NCBI GenBank assembly: GCA_014385265.1
Contig: JACRTJ010000018.1
Coordinates: forward strand, 240,060-304,059
Length of the DNA stretch: 64,000 nucleotides
Direction: 5' to 3'
Source of the DNA: Enterocloster hominis (ex Liu et al. 2021)
GTDB lineage: Bacteria; Bacillota; Clostridia; Lachnospirales; Lachnospiraceae
The position numbers and the translations under genes are program-made. The number at the start of each line of letters is the position of its first letter. Within the stretch, counting starts at the first letter, position 1. The notes below the pieces were generated by a model. The model was not told the DNA's origin, did not search any database, and worked only from the letters and a program-made list of their open reading frames with translations. Below, piece after piece: positions 8,777 through 16,489 of the stretch.

Positions 8777-8805
8777 TTGATTTACAAGGGCCTGCATGCT
8801 ATGAT
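8777..8805 (+). promoter_or_regulatory. Probable promoter of the dha/aldolase operon
   Basis: TTGATT (8777-8782) and TATGAT (8800-8805), 17 bp apart, about 54 bases before the dhaL start. An AAGGAGGTAAC ribosome site precedes the GTG. Confidence 0.65.
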
Positions 8806-8858
8806 TGTGAACATAAGTAACAAATATGCGCTGAAATACGGATAAGGAGGTAACATTT

Positions 8859-9467
8859 GTGAAAAAAGAGGAGTTTGCGGACCGGCTGTCCTGCGCCTGT
8901 GCTTCAGTGATTTCGGCGGAACAGGAGCTGACCGAGATCGATTCCCATTTCGGCGACGCCGATCATGGCCTCACCATGAAAAAAATCGCCGGAGCCATTG
9001 ATTCCGCCGTGAAGGGGTCGGACGGAGGCATCAAAGAAATGCTGGACGATGCGGCCATGGCCGTGATGGTGTTAAACGGAGGCAGCGCCGTTCCCCTCTG
9101 GAACGCATGGCTGGACGGAATGCAGGAAGATGCTCCGGAGGGAGACGAGATCGATGTTTCTGGCATCAAGGCGGTCTTTAAGCGGGCTTTTGAGGAGCTG
9201 GATAGCGTATCCGGGGCAAAGGTCGGAGATAAGACCATGATGGATGCGCTGATCCCTGCCAGCGAGGCCATAGCCTCCTATAAGGGTAGCGATGAAAATG
9301 AGCTGTTTGCCATTGCCGCCAGAGCAGCCGCCGACGGTGCCGAGGCAAGCAGGCAGTTTGTTTCTAAGTTTGGAAGGGCCAAAAGCTACGGGACCCAGAC
9401 CATCGGAACCCCCGACGCGGGCGCAGTATCCATGGCGTATTTCTTCCGCGGCCTGGCCCGGGCTTAA
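8859..9467 (+). CDS. dhaL: DhaL-like nucleotide-binding subunit of a ketose kinase
   Basis: 202-residue DhaL domain protein. It shows the ADP/Mg binding motif IDSHFGDADHG (about residues 27-37) and GAKVGDKTMMDAL (about 117-129). DhaL holds the nucleotide and passes phosphate to the ketose bound to DhaK. In PTS-type systems ADP is a tightly bound cofactor recharged by DhaM; no dhaM gene is present in this operon, so the donor is either an unlinked DhaM or ATP directly. GTG start at 8859 with AAGGAGGTAAC upstream. First gene of a four-gene operon; note dhaL precedes dhaK. Confidence 0.88.
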   Translation: MKKEEFADRLSCACASVISAEQELTEIDSHFGDADHGLTMKKIAGAIDSAVKGSDGGIKEMLDDAAMAVMVLNGGSAVPLWNAWLDGMQEDAPEGDEIDVSGIKAVFKRAFEELDSVSGAKVGDKTMMDALIPASEAIASYKGSDENELFAIAARAAADGAEASRQFVSKFGRAKSYGTQTIGTPDAGAVSMAYFFRGLARA

Positions 9468-9504
9468 ATGTAACGGAATCCATTAAAAACAGGAGGAACC
9501 TACT

Positions 9505-10503
9505 ATGAAGATGAAAAAATTTATCAACGCCCCCGAGACCATCACCGACGAGGAGTTAGTGGGCCTGGGACTTGCTTACCCGGACATCGTTGATGTGGAC
9601 GGCCATCTGGTGATCAGTAAGGACTTAAAGGATGCAGACCGCGTGACCATCGTTACATACGGCGGCTCCGGCCACGAGCCGGCACAGGCCGGCTTCGTCG
9701 GAAAAGGAATGCTGGATGTGCAGGCGGTGGGCGATATTTTTGCGGCCCCCAACCCGAAGCTGGTATTTGATGCCATGAAGCTGGCTGATAAAGGCCACGG
9801 CGTTCTGCTGCTGACGCTCAACTATGCAGGCGACCAGTTGGCCGGAAAGCAGGCCATGAAGCTGGCCCAGAAGGCCGGCTTAAACGTCCGCCAGGTGGTC
9901 ACAGGCGAGGAGATCCAGTTTGATCCCAACGGCGAGGACAATAAACGGGGACTGGCAGGGGCTGTCGCTCTTTACCATATCGCCGCAGCCGCAGCCAGAG
10001 AGGGAAAGAGCCTTGACGAGGTGGCTGAGATCGCAGAGCGCTATGCAAAGAACATGGCCTCCATCACCGTGAAATCCACCGACGCCACCCATCCGCAGAA
10101 CGGGATGTCCTTCGGCGACCTGGGAGAAACGGATCTGATGGAGATCGGCGCAGGCCAGCACGGCGAGGGCGGCGGAGTCCGCGTGCCCATGAAGTCCTCC
10201 AAAGAGACCGTTGCCACTGTGGCAGAGGCCCTCTGCAGGAATCTGGAGTTAAAGGCCGGCGACCGGGCCTTTGTGATGATCAATGGCTGCGGAGCCACCA
10301 CCATGATGGAAATGCTGGTCCTCTTTAAGGATACGGTTGAGTTCTTAAAGGAAAGGGGCGTGGAAGTGGCCGCCAGCATGGTAGGCGAGATCTTAACGGT
10401 CCAGGAGGCAGGAGGCTTCCAGATGAACATTGCAAAGTGGGACGACGAATTTATCCGTCTCTGGAACACACCGTGCCACACACCGGCGTACAGCAAGGAG
10501 TAA
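9505..10503 (+). CDS. dhaK: DhaK-like substrate-binding kinase subunit
   Basis: 332-residue DhaK domain protein. Catalytic features of dihydroxyacetone kinases are kept: GGSGHEP (His near residue 57), NYAGDQ (Asp near 112) and the GQHGEGGG loop (about 217-224), whose His forms the covalent hemiaminal with the substrate carbonyl. Flanks differ from E. coli DhaK: GHEP is followed by AQ rather than MH, and the His loop reads GAGQHGEGG rather than a GIHGEPG-like sequence. This suggests a specialised branch whose substrate may be a longer ketose. AGGAGG lies ahead of the ATG. The stop is 4 bases from the next start. Confidence 0.85.
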   Translation: MKMKKFINAPETITDEELVGLGLAYPDIVDVDGHLVISKDLKDADRVTIVTYGGSGHEPAQAGFVGKGMLDVQAVGDIFAAPNPKLVFDAMKLADKGHGVLLLTLNYAGDQLAGKQAMKLAQKAGLNVRQVVTGEEIQFDPNGEDNKRGLAGAVALYHIAAAAAREGKSLDEVAEIAERYAKNMASITVKSTDATHPQNGMSFGDLGETDLMEIGAGQHGEGGGVRVPMKSSKETVATVAEALCRNLELKAGDRAFVMINGCGATTMMEMLVLFKDTVEFLKERGVEVAASMVGEILTVQEAGGFQMNIAKWDDEFIRLWNTPCHTPAYSKE

Positions 10504-10507
10504 GATT

Positions 10508-11389
10508 ATGGCAGATAATATTGGAAATAAGGCTGCGCACGATTATCATCTTGATATTCCAGCTGCGCAGGAGGGATTTTATGTGAAGGGCAGCGCCCAC
10601 TGCGACTGGGGCATGAAAAACCGTCTGGGGAAGATGTTTGATCCCAGGTCAGGAAATACGGTGATGCTGGCCTTTGACCACGGCTACATCATGGGTCCCA
10701 CCGCCGGTTTAGAGCGGATCGACCTGGTGATCCCGCCGCTGATCCCCCATGTAAACGTCCTGATGGGCACCAGGGGAATGATCCGTTCCTGTATCTCCCC
10801 GGCGGCTCTTGTGGCAAAATGCGTCCGGGTGACCTACGATTCCACGGTTCTTTATGACGATATGTCCAATGGCGGAGGGATCGCCTGCGACATTGAAAAT
10901 GCCATCCGCATGAACGCCGACTGCATGGCCGTGCAGACCTTTATCGGTGCGCCCGGCGAAAGCCGTTCCCTGGAGCTTTTATCCCGCACCGCTGACGCCG
11001 GAGCCCGTTACGGGATCCCGACCCTGGGGGTGGTTGCCGTTGGAAAACAGATGGAGAGGACTGAAAAGTTTTTCCTTTTAGCCACCCGCGTGCTGGCGGA
11101 AAACGGAGCCAATATCGTAAAGAGCTACTACTGCGACGGCTTTGAACGCGTGGCTGCTGCATGCCCGGTCCCCATCGTCATCGCCGGAGGAAAGAAGCTT
11201 CCGGAGCTGGAGGCCCTGGAGATGGCTTACAGGGCGATCCAGGAAGGCGCCCATGGCGTGGATATGGGAAGAAATATCTTCCAGTCCGACTGTCCGGCCG
11301 GTATGGCCCAGGCCATCGGCAAGGTGGTCCATGAGGGGTATACCCCTAAGCAGGCCTTTGAGGTTTACGAAACGGTGAAAAACCAGTAA
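10508..11389 (+). CDS. LsrF-like class I aldolase/thiolase (DhnA/FbaB family)
   Basis: 293-residue TIM-barrel protein resembling E. coli LsrF, which acts on phosphorylated AI-2, over most of its length as judged from memory of that sequence: DWGM, TVMLAFDHGY, GPTxGLERID, the Schiff-base Lys region IVKSYYC and the phosphate-binding end CPVPIVIAGGKKLPE ... GVDMGRNIFQS. ATG 10508 follows AAGGAG that lies inside the dhaK end, so the genes are coupled. In context it probably cleaves or rearranges the phosphorylated ketose made by DhaKL. LsrK, LsrG and Lsr transport genes are absent, so AI-2 breakdown is not implied. Confidence 0.78.
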   Translation: MADNIGNKAAHDYHLDIPAAQEGFYVKGSAHCDWGMKNRLGKMFDPRSGNTVMLAFDHGYIMGPTAGLERIDLVIPPLIPHVNVLMGTRGMIRSCISPAALVAKCVRVTYDSTVLYDDMSNGGGIACDIENAIRMNADCMAVQTFIGAPGESRSLELLSRTADAGARYGIPTLGVVAVGKQMERTEKFFLLATRVLAENGANIVKSYYCDGFERVAAACPVPIVIAGGKKLPELEALEMAYRAIQEGAHGVDMGRNIFQSDCPAGMAQAIGKVVHEGYTPKQAFEVYETVKNQ

Positions 11390-11525
11390 CATTTTTATCT
11401 GTGCGGTGCGCCTGGATAAGGAAACAGCCCCCCATCCGGGAAAGGATCTCCGGGTGAAGGCGGAAGCTTCACAGGAAGGCGCCTGAAGCGCAGAAATATT
11501 TATGGAAGAAACAGGAGGAACGAGC

Positions 11526-11849
11526 ATGGCAGCTGCATATATGCACATCGGTATCCCGGTCACCAATAAAAAGCCCGGCATGGTCTATAATGAGGGGGCC
11601 AGGTTCTGGGTCAGCAGCGTGGACGACTACGATTACAAGATCGAGTATCTGAAATTTGAGGAGGGAACACCATTCCCGGAGGTCCTCCACCGCAATCCCC
11701 ATGTGGCGTATAAGGTGGACGATCTTCAGAAATACATCGACGATGCGGATTCTGTTATCTGCGGTCCCATGGACGCCAATGACAAGGGCGATCAGCTGGC
11801 CTTTGTATGGAAGGACGGAGCGATCTTAGAACTGTATCAGGAGGCATAA
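11526..11849 (+). CDS. Small VOC-like protein of the dha operon
   Basis: 107 residues. The pattern (strand with HIGIPV, central strands, FVWKDGAILELYQ ending with Glu) resembles a single vicinal-oxygen-chelate module with possible His/Glu metal ligands, a fold of isomerases, epimerases and glyoxalases. It is not a close match to any named enzyme I know. AGGAGG precedes ATG 11526. A 136-base spacer with a short hairpin (GTGAAG/CTTCAC) separates it from the aldolase, but no terminator does, so it most likely belongs to the operon. A sugar-phosphate isomerase or epimerase role is inference only. Confidence 0.6.
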   Translation: MAAAYMHIGIPVTNKKPGMVYNEGARFWVSSVDDYDYKIEYLKFEEGTPFPEVLHRNPHVAYKVDDLQKYIDDADSVICGPMDANDKGDQLAFVWKDGAILELYQEA

Positions 11850-11866
11850 GATCCATGGCCCGGGCT

Positions 11867-11889
11867 TTTGGCCCGGGCCGTCAGACGAA
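11867..11889 (+). other. Strong hairpin after the VOC-like gene
   Basis: GGCCCGGGC and GCCCGGGCC form a 9-bp stem around five bases, with no T-run downstream. It may stabilise the 3' end or act as a Rho-independent-like end. The remaining bases to 12029 hold no gene. Confidence 0.5.
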
Positions 11890-12029
11890 AGGCGGGGTCC
11901 CCGGCGTCTGTCGGATGGGGGCTGAACAGAAGTCAGCGATATCTGGTTTTTGATAACCGAGTATCGCTTCTTTTGTACCCGTAAAAGCATTTTTATCAGA
12001 GAAAAACAGACCTGTGTTATGTTTTTATG

Positions 12030-12854
12030 TTATAGCAGCAGTTGCCTCAAAACCGTAATGATCGATATATATTCGATTTCCTTTGCATAGGCAAACTGTC
12101 TGCGGTATTTGTTCCACATAATCTGAAGTTCCGGATTTTCTTCGATGTCGTGAAGAATAGCGGGAACATCTGCGATCCGCTGAGTGGTGCCGCGATGGTC
12201 TGCGGTTGCTCTCAGTGCCTCTGCAAACACAGCTTTATCAAATTTCTGTGTTGTCGTCAGTATGTAAGCATCGTAAAAATCTCTTGGACGGGTATTGAAT
12301 ACGCCGCGCCGCAAAATGGTTTCCACCTTTTCTGCCATAACAGTTTCGATGTTATATGCCCACAGTTCGTATGATTGCCCATCATCAAAAATTTCAAAAA
12401 AGTTGTACTGGACTGCATGGGGCGTGATCGCGTCGCCGGCGGATACATCAATGCTGAGCGGAGTCAGAAGAGTATCCAGCTTTGCATTCAGCATGACACG
12501 GTATCCGCCATAAATATCATCTTCACGGATGGGAGAAATAGTTCTGATTTCAAATACAACGCCATCATCAAATGCAATATCACAAATATCTTCCAATGCA
12601 CTGCGGATTGCTTCTGGTGTAAGGGGCAGATTTTTGAGAGTGGTATCCATATCCATGGTTGCGCGGTTGTCCAATCCAACAATCGCAGCCACCAGCATAC
12701 CGCCCTTTAATACAAACTTTTCTTTGTAGTCGGAAGCGGAAAGACGGACGAGCAGACGCTCAAACATATAGTTTTGCAAAATGACCTGTGCAGGGATATT
12801 CTTCTGTCTGGCGATATTGCGGATTCTCGCTTTCAGACTCATTGCTTTACTCAT
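12030..12854 (-). CDS. abiEii: AbiEii/AbiGii-family nucleotidyltransferase toxin
   Basis: 274-residue member of the DUF1814 nucleotidyltransferase family, the toxin of type IV toxin-antitoxin/abortive infection pairs. Motif I is seen as KGGMLVAA (about residues 50-57) followed by the paired acidic motif MDMDTT (about 66-71); AEKVETI (about 174-180) and RPRDFYDAY (about 188-196) are further family landmarks. Family members block growth by modifying tRNA or other targets with a nucleotide. Its start overlaps the antitoxin stop by 4 bases, the usual coupled arrangement. The region is AT-richer than the surroundings, suggesting horizontal acquisition. Confidence 0.88.
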   Translation of the reverse strand: MSKAMSLKARIRNIARQKNIPAQVILQNYMFERLLVRLSASDYKEKFVLKGGMLVAAIVGLDNRATMDMDTTLKNLPLTPEAIRSALEDICDIAFDDGVVFEIRTISPIREDDIYGGYRVMLNAKLDTLLTPLSIDVSAGDAITPHAVQYNFFEIFDDGQSYELWAYNIETVMAEKVETILRRGVFNTRPRDFYDAYILTTTQKFDKAVFAEALRATADHRGTTQRIADVPAILHDIEENPELQIMWNKYRRQFAYAKEIEYISIITVLRQLLL

Positions 12855-13444
12855 AGAAGCACTTCCAAATATTGACGCAGGACGTTGGATACCCGCATTT
12901 TTTTTGCGTAAGAGTTTAATTTGTTCAAATCTTTTTTTGGGGTTGCCGCATACAGCTTTAACGCCGCGAGGAAAGTTTCTGTTCCCAATTTGTTCCGGCT
13001 GCGGATCACATCACAAATTGTGCGTTCAAGATCGTATGCGGGAACATCATTTCCTGCGGGTGTTCTCAGAGTTGTTTTTCCAAGTTCAAACAAATCAGGC
13101 TTGATGTAATATACCTTGCATTCAGATTTAATTGCAGCGGATGGGATACAGCCGGAGGGTGCAGTGATCGTATGTTCAAACGGTGTGCGGTCAGAAATTC
13201 CATGAAGGTAGAGCGCAGTTTCGTGAGAAAAAATTACTTTTTTAGAGCGATTGCTGATCGCCAGCAGCTCATCCTGCATATCATCCGGAAGGATATACTG
13301 TCCTTTTACAATGCGATGGATCTTATCTTCTTTACACAATTTATAAAGCATTGCTTTGGAGATGCCATGCTGTGCTGCTATCCTGGTTTCGATAATTCCT
13401 CCATGCGATTTTGCAATAGCGGCGAGTTCAGTTATGTAATCCAT
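12851..13444 (-). CDS. abiEi: AbiEi-family antitoxin/transcriptional repressor
   Basis: 197-residue partner of the toxin. The N-terminal winged helix (GGIIETRIAAQHGISKAMLYKL, shown only in part: GISKAMLYKL near residue 30) precedes the AbiEi middle domain with SHETALYLHGISD, a hallmark of the family. AbiEi proteins neutralise the toxin indirectly and repress their own promoter by binding inverted repeats. GAGGTGAA lies before ATG 13444, and a near-palindrome covers the predicted promoter. Together with the toxin it forms a complete two-gene system. Confidence 0.87.
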   Translation of the reverse strand: MDYITELAAIAKSHGGIIETRIAAQHGISKAMLYKLCKEDKIHRIVKGQYILPDDMQDELLAISNRSKKVIFSHETALYLHGISDRTPFEHTITAPSGCIPSAAIKSECKVYYIKPDLFELGKTTLRTPAGNDVPAYDLERTICDVIRSRNKLGTETFLAALKLYAATPKKDLNKLNSYAKKMRVSNVLRQYLEVLL

Positions 13445-13456
13445 ACATTCACCTCA

Positions 13457-13489
13457 ATTATAACAACCTAATAATATTATGCACATAAT
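13457..13489 (-). promoter_or_regulatory. abiE promoter with overlapping near-palindromic operator
   Basis: On the minus strand a perfect TATAAT (13457-13462) has a weak -35 17 bp upstream. That -35 lies inside ATTATG-CA-CATAAT (13476-13489), an inverted repeat suited to AbiEi autorepression. This is inference from position. Confidence 0.5.
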
Positions 13490-13698
13490 TATGATGTAAG
13501 TCAATACAATTAAATGCACATTCAAAAAATATTTACAATTAAATTATGACAAAAGTAAACATCGATTTTAAATGAAACATTTACCATACCCCAAAAATCA
13601 AACAAGGGAAAAGGCACGAACCGTAAAAAGCCAGTGCCATATCATAGGAACGCGTGCTCCGGGACTTTTAGAATCGGAGAATGGGGATGGATGCATAC
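13490..13698. other. AT-rich spacer between divergent units
   Basis: No credible gene, RNA or repeat was seen here; it forms the border between the AbiE island and the two-component operon. Confidence 0.5.
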
Positions 13699-13727
13699 TT
13701 GTATTGTATGGCCGGGAGAATTATAAT
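13699..13727 (+). promoter_or_regulatory. Promoter of the two-component operon
   Basis: TTGTAT (13699-13704) and a perfect TATAAT (13722-13727), spacing 17 bp, roughly 105 bases before the response regulator start. Confidence 0.65.
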
Positions 13728-13833
13728 GGAAAAGCCAGAGACGGGGACTGGAGCAGAGGATGATGGCCGCAGGAAGCATCGTCTGGCAAGAAGCCGGCGG
13801 ACGGCCGGACAAAACAGGGAAAGGGGTTTTGCC

Positions 13834-14526
13834 ATGAACCGGATTTTGATCATAGATGATGACAGGGAGCTGTGCGTTCTGATCAAACGCAGCGTATTAT
13901 CCGAAAATATAGAAGCCGATTTCTGCAGCACCGGAAAGGCCGGTCTTTTGAAATTGAGGGAAAGGGAGTACCAGCTGGTGATACTGGATGTAATGATGCC
14001 GGGCATGGACGGCTTTGAGACCCTGGAGGAGATCCGGAAGGAAAGCAGCCTTCCGATCCTGATGTTTACATCGAGGAATGACAGTATCTCAAAGGTGCGG
14101 GGGCTGCGGGCCGGAGCCGACGATTATCTGACAAAGCCCTTTGATATGGAGGAGCTGATCGCCCGTATCGTTTCGCTGATCCGCCGTTATACCCGTTTTA
14201 ACCAGCCGGATGGGGCAGTGCAGAAACTTGTATTTGACGGACTGGAGATCGATCCGGAAGCCCGTCTGGTCACTGTGGAAAACAGTACCCTTGAGCTTCC
14301 TCCGAAGGAATTTGACCTGCTGTTATACTGTGCAAAAAATCAGGGAAAGATCCTGACCAAGAAGCAGATCTATGAAAATGTCTGGGGAGACGAATATCTC
14401 TATGACGACAGCAATATCATGGCGGTCATCAGCCGGCTCCGCAAAAAACTGGAGGCCGCTCCTTCAAGCCCAAAGTATATCCAGACCATCAAAGGGATCG
14501 GCTACCGCTTTAATAAGGAGGTATAG
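13834..14526 (+). CDS. OmpR/PhoB-family response regulator (CprR-like)
   Basis: 230-residue regulator: receiver domain with acidic pair DDD near residue 8, phosphoacceptor Asp in LDVMMPG (about residue 51), and KPF switch lysine near 102; then a winged-helix effector ending in the typical KYIQTIKGIGYRF. ATG 13834 is chosen because AAAGGGG precedes it and the receiver starts there, although the frame is open further upstream. Five bases separate it from the kinase gene. Together with the ABC transporter downstream it resembles cationic peptide-sensing modules of clostridia (CprR/CprK/CprABC of Clostridioides difficile). Confidence 0.86.
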   Translation: MNRILIIDDDRELCVLIKRSVLSENIEADFCSTGKAGLLKLREREYQLVILDVMMPGMDGFETLEEIRKESSLPILMFTSRNDSISKVRGLRAGADDYLTKPFDMEELIARIVSLIRRYTRFNQPDGAVQKLVFDGLEIDPEARLVTVENSTLELPPKEFDLLLYCAKNQGKILTKKQIYENVWGDEYLYDDSNIMAVISRLRKKLEAAPSSPKYIQTIKGIGYRFNKEV

Positions 14527-14531
14527 CTGGT

Positions 14532-15449
14532 ATGGAGATCCTTGTTTTTCTGTCCATTCTGACCGCGGCTCTGGCGGTCCTGTCCTCCTGGTACCGCATC
14601 CGGCGGGTAAAAGAGCAGATCGCGGAGATCGCAGACGCTCTGGCTGACGTGAAAAACGGAAATGGCGGCCGCCGGATCCTGTCCGCCGCAAATGAGCTGG
14701 CAGCCCCCATTGCCTATGAGATCAATGAGATCGTTGTGTCCTATGAACGCAGGCTTTCTGCGGTGCGGCAGACAGAGGAGGCAAACCGCCAGCTTATGAC
14801 CAGCCTTTCCCATGATGTCCGGACACCCCTTACAACACTCATCGGATATCTTGACGCCGCCCACAAAGGACTTGCTGCGGGCAGGGACCGGGATGAATAT
14901 ATCGAAACGGCCCGCCGGAAGGCCCACGATCTGAAAGAATATATTGACGTTCTCTTTGACTGGTTCAGGTTAAATTCCAATGAGTTTGCCATGGAGATCC
15001 GTCCTGCTGAAGCGGCAGAGCTCACAAGAAATATCCTGATCGACTGGGTCCCGGTCTTTGAGGATAAGGAGATCGGTTATGACATTGACATTCCCGAGCG
15101 TCCGGTCCGGGTAAGGCTCGACGCAGACGGATATATGAGGATCATAAACAATCTTATCCAGAATGCGGTCGCCCACAGCGGCGGGGATGAAATCAAGATC
15201 GCTCTGTCAGAACAGGGAGCTGCCATGAAGCTTCTTGTGGCGGACAATGGCGTGGGGATCGGGAAGGAAGATCTGAAGCATATTTTTGAACGGCTGTATA
15301 AGTGTGATAAGGGCCGGTCCCAGAAGGGCAGCGGGCTGGGCCTTTCCATTGTCCATCAGCTTGTGGAAAAGATGGGAGGCAGCATCACTGTGGAAAGCAC
15401 ACCGGGAAAAGGAACAGAATTTACCCTGGTTTTCCCCCTGGATGAGTGA
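14532..15449 (+). CDS. Membrane histidine kinase (CprK-like)
   Basis: 305 residues with one N-terminal membrane helix (about residues 2-19), a short linker, and then the H-box SLSHDVRTPLTTL (His near 93), N-box NNLIQNAVAHS, G1 DNGVGIG and G2 KGSGLGLSIV. There is no sizeable extracellular sensor, so signals are likely read at the membrane or from a partner such as the ABC transporter. It presumably phosphorylates the response regulator encoded immediately upstream. The short sensor resembles kinases linked to lantibiotic and bacitracin resistance transporters. Confidence 0.86.
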   Translation: MEILVFLSILTAALAVLSSWYRIRRVKEQIAEIADALADVKNGNGGRRILSAANELAAPIAYEINEIVVSYERRLSAVRQTEEANRQLMTSLSHDVRTPLTTLIGYLDAAHKGLAAGRDRDEYIETARRKAHDLKEYIDVLFDWFRLNSNEFAMEIRPAEAAELTRNILIDWVPVFEDKEIGYDIDIPERPVRVRLDADGYMRIINNLIQNAVAHSGGDEIKIALSEQGAAMKLLVADNGVGIGKEDLKHIFERLYKCDKGRSQKGSGLGLSIVHQLVEKMGGSITVESTPGKGTEFTLVFPLDE

Positions 15450-15482
15450 GCGGCCCCCTGGCATTCTGGCCGGATCTTAAAC

Positions 15483-15537
15483 TGCAAGGTTTTTGCAAGG
15501 CTGCGGCAAGGTTCATGCAAGGATGGCGTGATAGAAT
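15483..15537 (+). promoter_or_regulatory. Phased TGCAAGG repeat and -10 box before the ABC transporter genes
   Basis: TGCAAGG occurs at 15483, 15494 and 15516, with GGCAAGG at 15505, giving four units exactly 11 bp apart. TAGAAT at 15532-15537 is a -10 candidate, and the repeats cover the -35 region, where no consensus -35 is present. This is the layout expected for activation by an OmpR-type regulator bound as head-to-tail dimers on one helix face. Confidence 0.72.
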
Positions 15538-15562
15538 CCCTTACAGAACAGGAGGTTTGCCT

Positions 15563-16489
15563 ATGGACACAAATACCATCATTGAAACAAGAAACCTGAC
15601 CAAGCAGTATGGCCCGCAAAAGAGCGTGGCTGACTTAAGTATCCATGTGAAGCGCGGGAGGATCTATGGTCTGCTGGGGAGGAACGGGGCCGGAAAAACG
15701 ACCACCATGAAAATGCTGCTGGGACTGACGAAGCCCACGTCCGGCGAGGTGCGGATCTGGGGAAATCCTTTGCAGGGGAATGAAAAGAAGATCCTGCCCC
15801 GCATCGGCAGCCTGATCGAGTCCCCCGGCTTTTATCCCAATCTGACCGCTGCGGAAAATCTGCGTATCTTTGCCATTCTGCGGGGCGTGCCAAACGGTCA
15901 TGCCATCAGGGATGCCCTGGATCTGGTGGGGCTGCCTTATAAAGACAAAAAGCTCTTTTCCCAGTATTCCCTTGGCATGAAGCAGCGGCTTGCCATTGCC
16001 CTTGCCATTATGCACGATCCGGAGCTTCTGATCCTGGATGAGCCCATCAATGGGCTTGATCCCATCGGCATTGCAGAGGTGCGTTCATTTATCCGGGAGC
16101 TCTGTGATACAGGAGGGAAGACCATTCTGATCTCCAGCCATATCCTTTCGGAAATTTCCCTGTTGGCGGACGATATTGGGATCATTGACCACGGCACACT
16201 GCTGGAAGAGGAAAGCCTTGCCAGACTGGAGCAGAAAAGCGGCAGGCATGTCCGTTTTACGCTTTCCGACACCGCCCAGGCCGCAAGGATCCTGGAGCGC
16301 AGTTTCCATGAAACCCATTTCTCCATCCAGGATGACCACAGGCTGCAGCTCCACAATCTTGATCTGCCGGTCGGAAAAGTTGTAACTGCCTTTGTGGAAA
16401 ACGGACTGGAGGTATCGGAGGCCCATACATGTGAAGAAAGCCTGGAGGATTATTTCAGGCGTGTGACGGGAGGCGAGGGGATTGCTTAG
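15563..16489 (+). CDS. ABC transporter ATPase (antimicrobial-peptide resistance type, CprA/LanF-like)
   Basis: 308-residue ATP-binding protein with Walker A GRNGAGKTT (about residues 39-47), signature YSLGMKQR (about 136-143), Walker B LLILDEP and the H-loop SSHILSE, then a C-terminal extension common in BcrA/LanF-type ATPases. ATG 15563 with CAGGAGG upstream is preferred over the longer open frame. The stop overlaps the next start. It should drive the two membrane subunits encoded next, expelling or detaching membrane-active peptides. Confidence 0.88.
   Translation: MDTNTIIETRNLTKQYGPQKSVADLSIHVKRGRIYGLLGRNGAGKTTTMKMLLGLTKPTSGEVRIWGNPLQGNEKKILPRIGSLIESPGFYPNLTAAENLRIFAILRGVPNGHAIRDALDLVGLPYKDKKLFSQYSLGMKQRLAIALAIMHDPELLILDEPINGLDPIGIAEVRSFIRELCDTGGKTILISSHILSEISLLADDIGIIDHGTLLEEESLARLEQKSGRHVRFTLSDTAQAARILERSFHETHFSIQDDHRLQLHNLDLPVGKVVTAFVENGLEVSEAHTCEESLEDYFRRVTGGEGIA

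Noticed and set aside
10508..11849. AI-2 (lsr) processing operon
   Set aside because: The LsrF-like aldolase and LsrR-like regulator suggest it, but LsrK, LsrG and LsrABCD genes are absent and the kinase is of the Dha type.
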